Source: Oscillospiraceae bacterium
GTDB lineage: Bacteria > Bacillota > Clostridia > Saccharofermentanales > Saccharofermentanaceae
Reading direction: 5' to 3'
Assembly: GCA_902795955.1 (NCBI GenBank)
Contig: CADBNJ010000288.1
Location: 1 to 5,941, forward strand
DNA: 5,941 bases
The stretch's first letter is position 1, and the number at the start of each line of letters is the position of its first letter. Shown here in pieces: positions 4,735 to 5,941 of the stretch. The position numbers and the translations under genes were made by a program. The notes beneath the pieces are model-generated. The model made no database searches and had not been told where the DNA came from. It saw nothing but the letters and a program-made list of their open reading frames with translations.

Positions 4735-5941
4735 TAATCAGAATTCACCGTTGCTCAGACTTGCCGATATCAAGACGGAAGAACTGTCTCCCATGATGAG
4801 GCAGTATGTTGAAGTTAAGAAGAATCTCCCTGATACGATCGTGTTCTACAGGCTCGGAGATTTCTATGAGATGTTTTTTGACGATGCGATATTTGTGTCA
4901 AAACTGCTTGAACTGGCTCTTACGAGGAGAGACTGCGGCAATAACATGAGGGCGCCCATGTGCGGAGTTCCGTTCCATTCATACCAGTCCTATGCCCAGA
5001 AGCTCGTTTCTTCAGGCTATAAGGTTGCTATCTGCGAGCAGCTTGAAGATCCGGCCCTTACCAAAGGGCTTGTTAAAAGGGGGATCGTCAATATCCTGAC
5101 TCCCGGGACTGCCCAGGATTTTATGGGCGGCGAGCTCGAAAGGGATAACAACTACCTCATGAGCGTTTACTGTGTGGGTTCGCAGTTCGGCGTGGCGATC
5201 GCCGATATCTCGACAGGTGAATTCGAAGCCACGCAGCTTACTTTTGAAGCTAACGGTGAACACCTGATGAATATCGTGGGTAAATACAGGCCGTCAGAGC
5301 TTCTGTATAACCAGGCTTTCGAGGCGACGGCGGAGTTCTCCGTGATAAGGCAGGGATTCCCGTGTTCATTCACGAAGAGAAGTGACCGCGATTTCTCGGG
5401 AGATGTGATCAAAAAGGCAAAAATGCAGTGTGAAGGCATAGATAAGTTCTACGATCCGATGATGCTGCTGTCTGCATGCGGTGCGATCGTGCTCTATGCA
5501 GAGGAGACGAAGACTTCCAGAGTATCTTATCTTAACAGCATTACCTGCTTTGAGATGTCCGATACGATGGAGCTGGATTATTTCACAAGAGTTAATCTGG
5601 AACTGACATCTACGATCAGATCCAAGAGCAAGAAGGGCTCCCTGCTCGGCGTAATAGACAGAACTAAGACGGCCATGGGCGGCAGACTCCTGCGTAAGTG
5701 GGTTGAGGAACCACTTATAGTTACATCTCTGATCAACAGCAGACTTGATGCAGTCGAGGAAGCTTATGATAAATATATTGCCAGACAGGAGCTTCTGGAG
5801 TGCCTTACAGGTCTCTATGACATAGAGCGTCTGGCAGGTAAAGTCTCGCTTGGAAGCTGTAATGCCAGGGACATGATATCGCTCCGCAATTCATTGTCCA
5901 AACTTCCGTTCCTTGTTCAGTGTGTATCAGGATTTGATAAG
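4727..5941 (+). CDS. mutS: DNA mismatch repair protein MutS, N-terminal part (3' end outside window)
   Basis: The mismatch-recognition ATPase that begins methyl-independent mismatch repair with MutL in Gram-positive bacteria. The frame stays open to the right edge: 405 codons of a protein normally about 850-880 residues long. Domain I begins at about 21 (SPMMRQYVEVKKNLPDTIVF) and includes the mismatch-binding Phe-x-Glu in 'GDFYEMF' (Phe46, Glu48), then 'MCGVPFHSYQSYAQKL', 'GYKVAICEQLEDP' and 'LTPGT'. The connector domain II follows at about 140-265 (FGVAIADISTGEF). The start of the core/lever domain III is at about 283-340, with 'LDYFTRVNLEL', 'GSLLGVIDRTKTAMGGRLLR' and 'KWVEEPL'. The clamp and ATPase domains lie outside the window. 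ATG 4727 gives a leader of about 20 residues (MADNQNSPLLRLADIKTEEL) before the usual family start; it is backed by the GGTGAGG site and by the 8-base overlap with the miaB stop. This is MutS1 rather than MutS2, because MutS2 lacks the mismatch-binding domain. mutL is the expected next gene but cannot be seen. Confidence 0.97.
   Translation, partial: MADNQNSPLLRLADIKTEELSPMMRQYVEVKKNLPDTIVFYRLGDFYEMFFDDAIFVSKLLELALTRRDCGNNMRAPMCGVPFHSYQSYAQKLVSSGYKVAICEQLEDPALTKGLVKRGIVNILTPGTAQDFMGGELERDNNYLMSVYCVGSQFGVAIADISTGEFEATQLTFEANGEHLMNIVGKYRPSELLYNQAFEATAEFSVIRQGFPCSFTKRSDRDFSGDVIKKAKMQCEGIDKFYDPMMLLSACGAIVLYAEETKTSRVSYLNSITCFEMSDTMELDYFTRVNLELTSTIRSKSKKGSLLGVIDRTKTAMGGRLLRKWVEEPLIVTSLINSRLDAVEEAYDKYIARQELLECLTGLYDIERLAGKVSLGSCNARDMISLRNSLSKLPFLVQCVSGFDK

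Noticed and set aside
1..5941. Search for mobile elements, CRISPR repeats, toxin-antitoxin genes, tRNA or rRNA genes
   Set aside because: No transposase or recombinase motifs, repeated spacers, terminal inverted repeats or cloverleaf-like sequences were seen; nearly all sequence is accounted for by the listed genes.

Overview
The window looks like chromosomal DNA from a Gram-positive anaerobe of the Bacillota, most likely class Clostridia. The signs are: a miaB-mutS gene pair in the usual Bacillota order; purine-rich AAGGAGG-type ribosome binding sites; GTG and TTG starts; heavy use of AGA/AGG arginine and ATA isoleucine codons with moderate GC; and a D,D-carboxypeptidase with a transmembrane C-terminus. 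The genus cannot be named from this sequence. I see no RNA genes, insertion sequences, CRISPR arrays or att sites. Genes cover almost everything, and the longest gene-free stretch is the 114-base gap at 3160-3273.

Left part (1-1731, + strand): the 3' end of a gene for a probably extracytoplasmic protein of a DUF4367-like type. It is followed 32 bases later by an ECF sigma factor gene, which overlaps by 8 bases with a gene for a single-pass membrane protein that is very probably its anti-sigma factor. Together these look like a cell-surface signalling module. The anti-sigma factor has no cysteine, so it is not of the zinc-binding type, and its outer domain is not one I recognise with certainty. 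This is the least predictable part of the window.

Middle (1726-3159, - strand): a secreted, membrane-anchored penicillin-binding D-alanyl-D-alanine carboxypeptidase (family S11) that trims peptidoglycan stem peptides. It converges on the anti-sigma gene so tightly that the two stop codons interleave (TCATAA). Its divergent neighbour is miaB, and the AT-rich gap between them appears to carry back-to-back promoters.

Right part (3274-5941, + strand): miaB, encoding the radical-SAM enzyme that methylthiolates A37 of tRNAs reading UNN codons, overlaps by 8 bases with mutS, the mismatch-recognition ATPase. mutS runs off the right edge after 405 codons, a little under half of a normal gene.

Overall this is ordinary housekeeping DNA flanking one uncharacterised envelope-sensing sigma/anti-sigma pair. 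I find no convincing evidence of a wholly new system. The points worth checking are what the anti-sigma senses, whether the upstream protein belongs to the same circuit, and how the overlapping convergent transcripts are handled.
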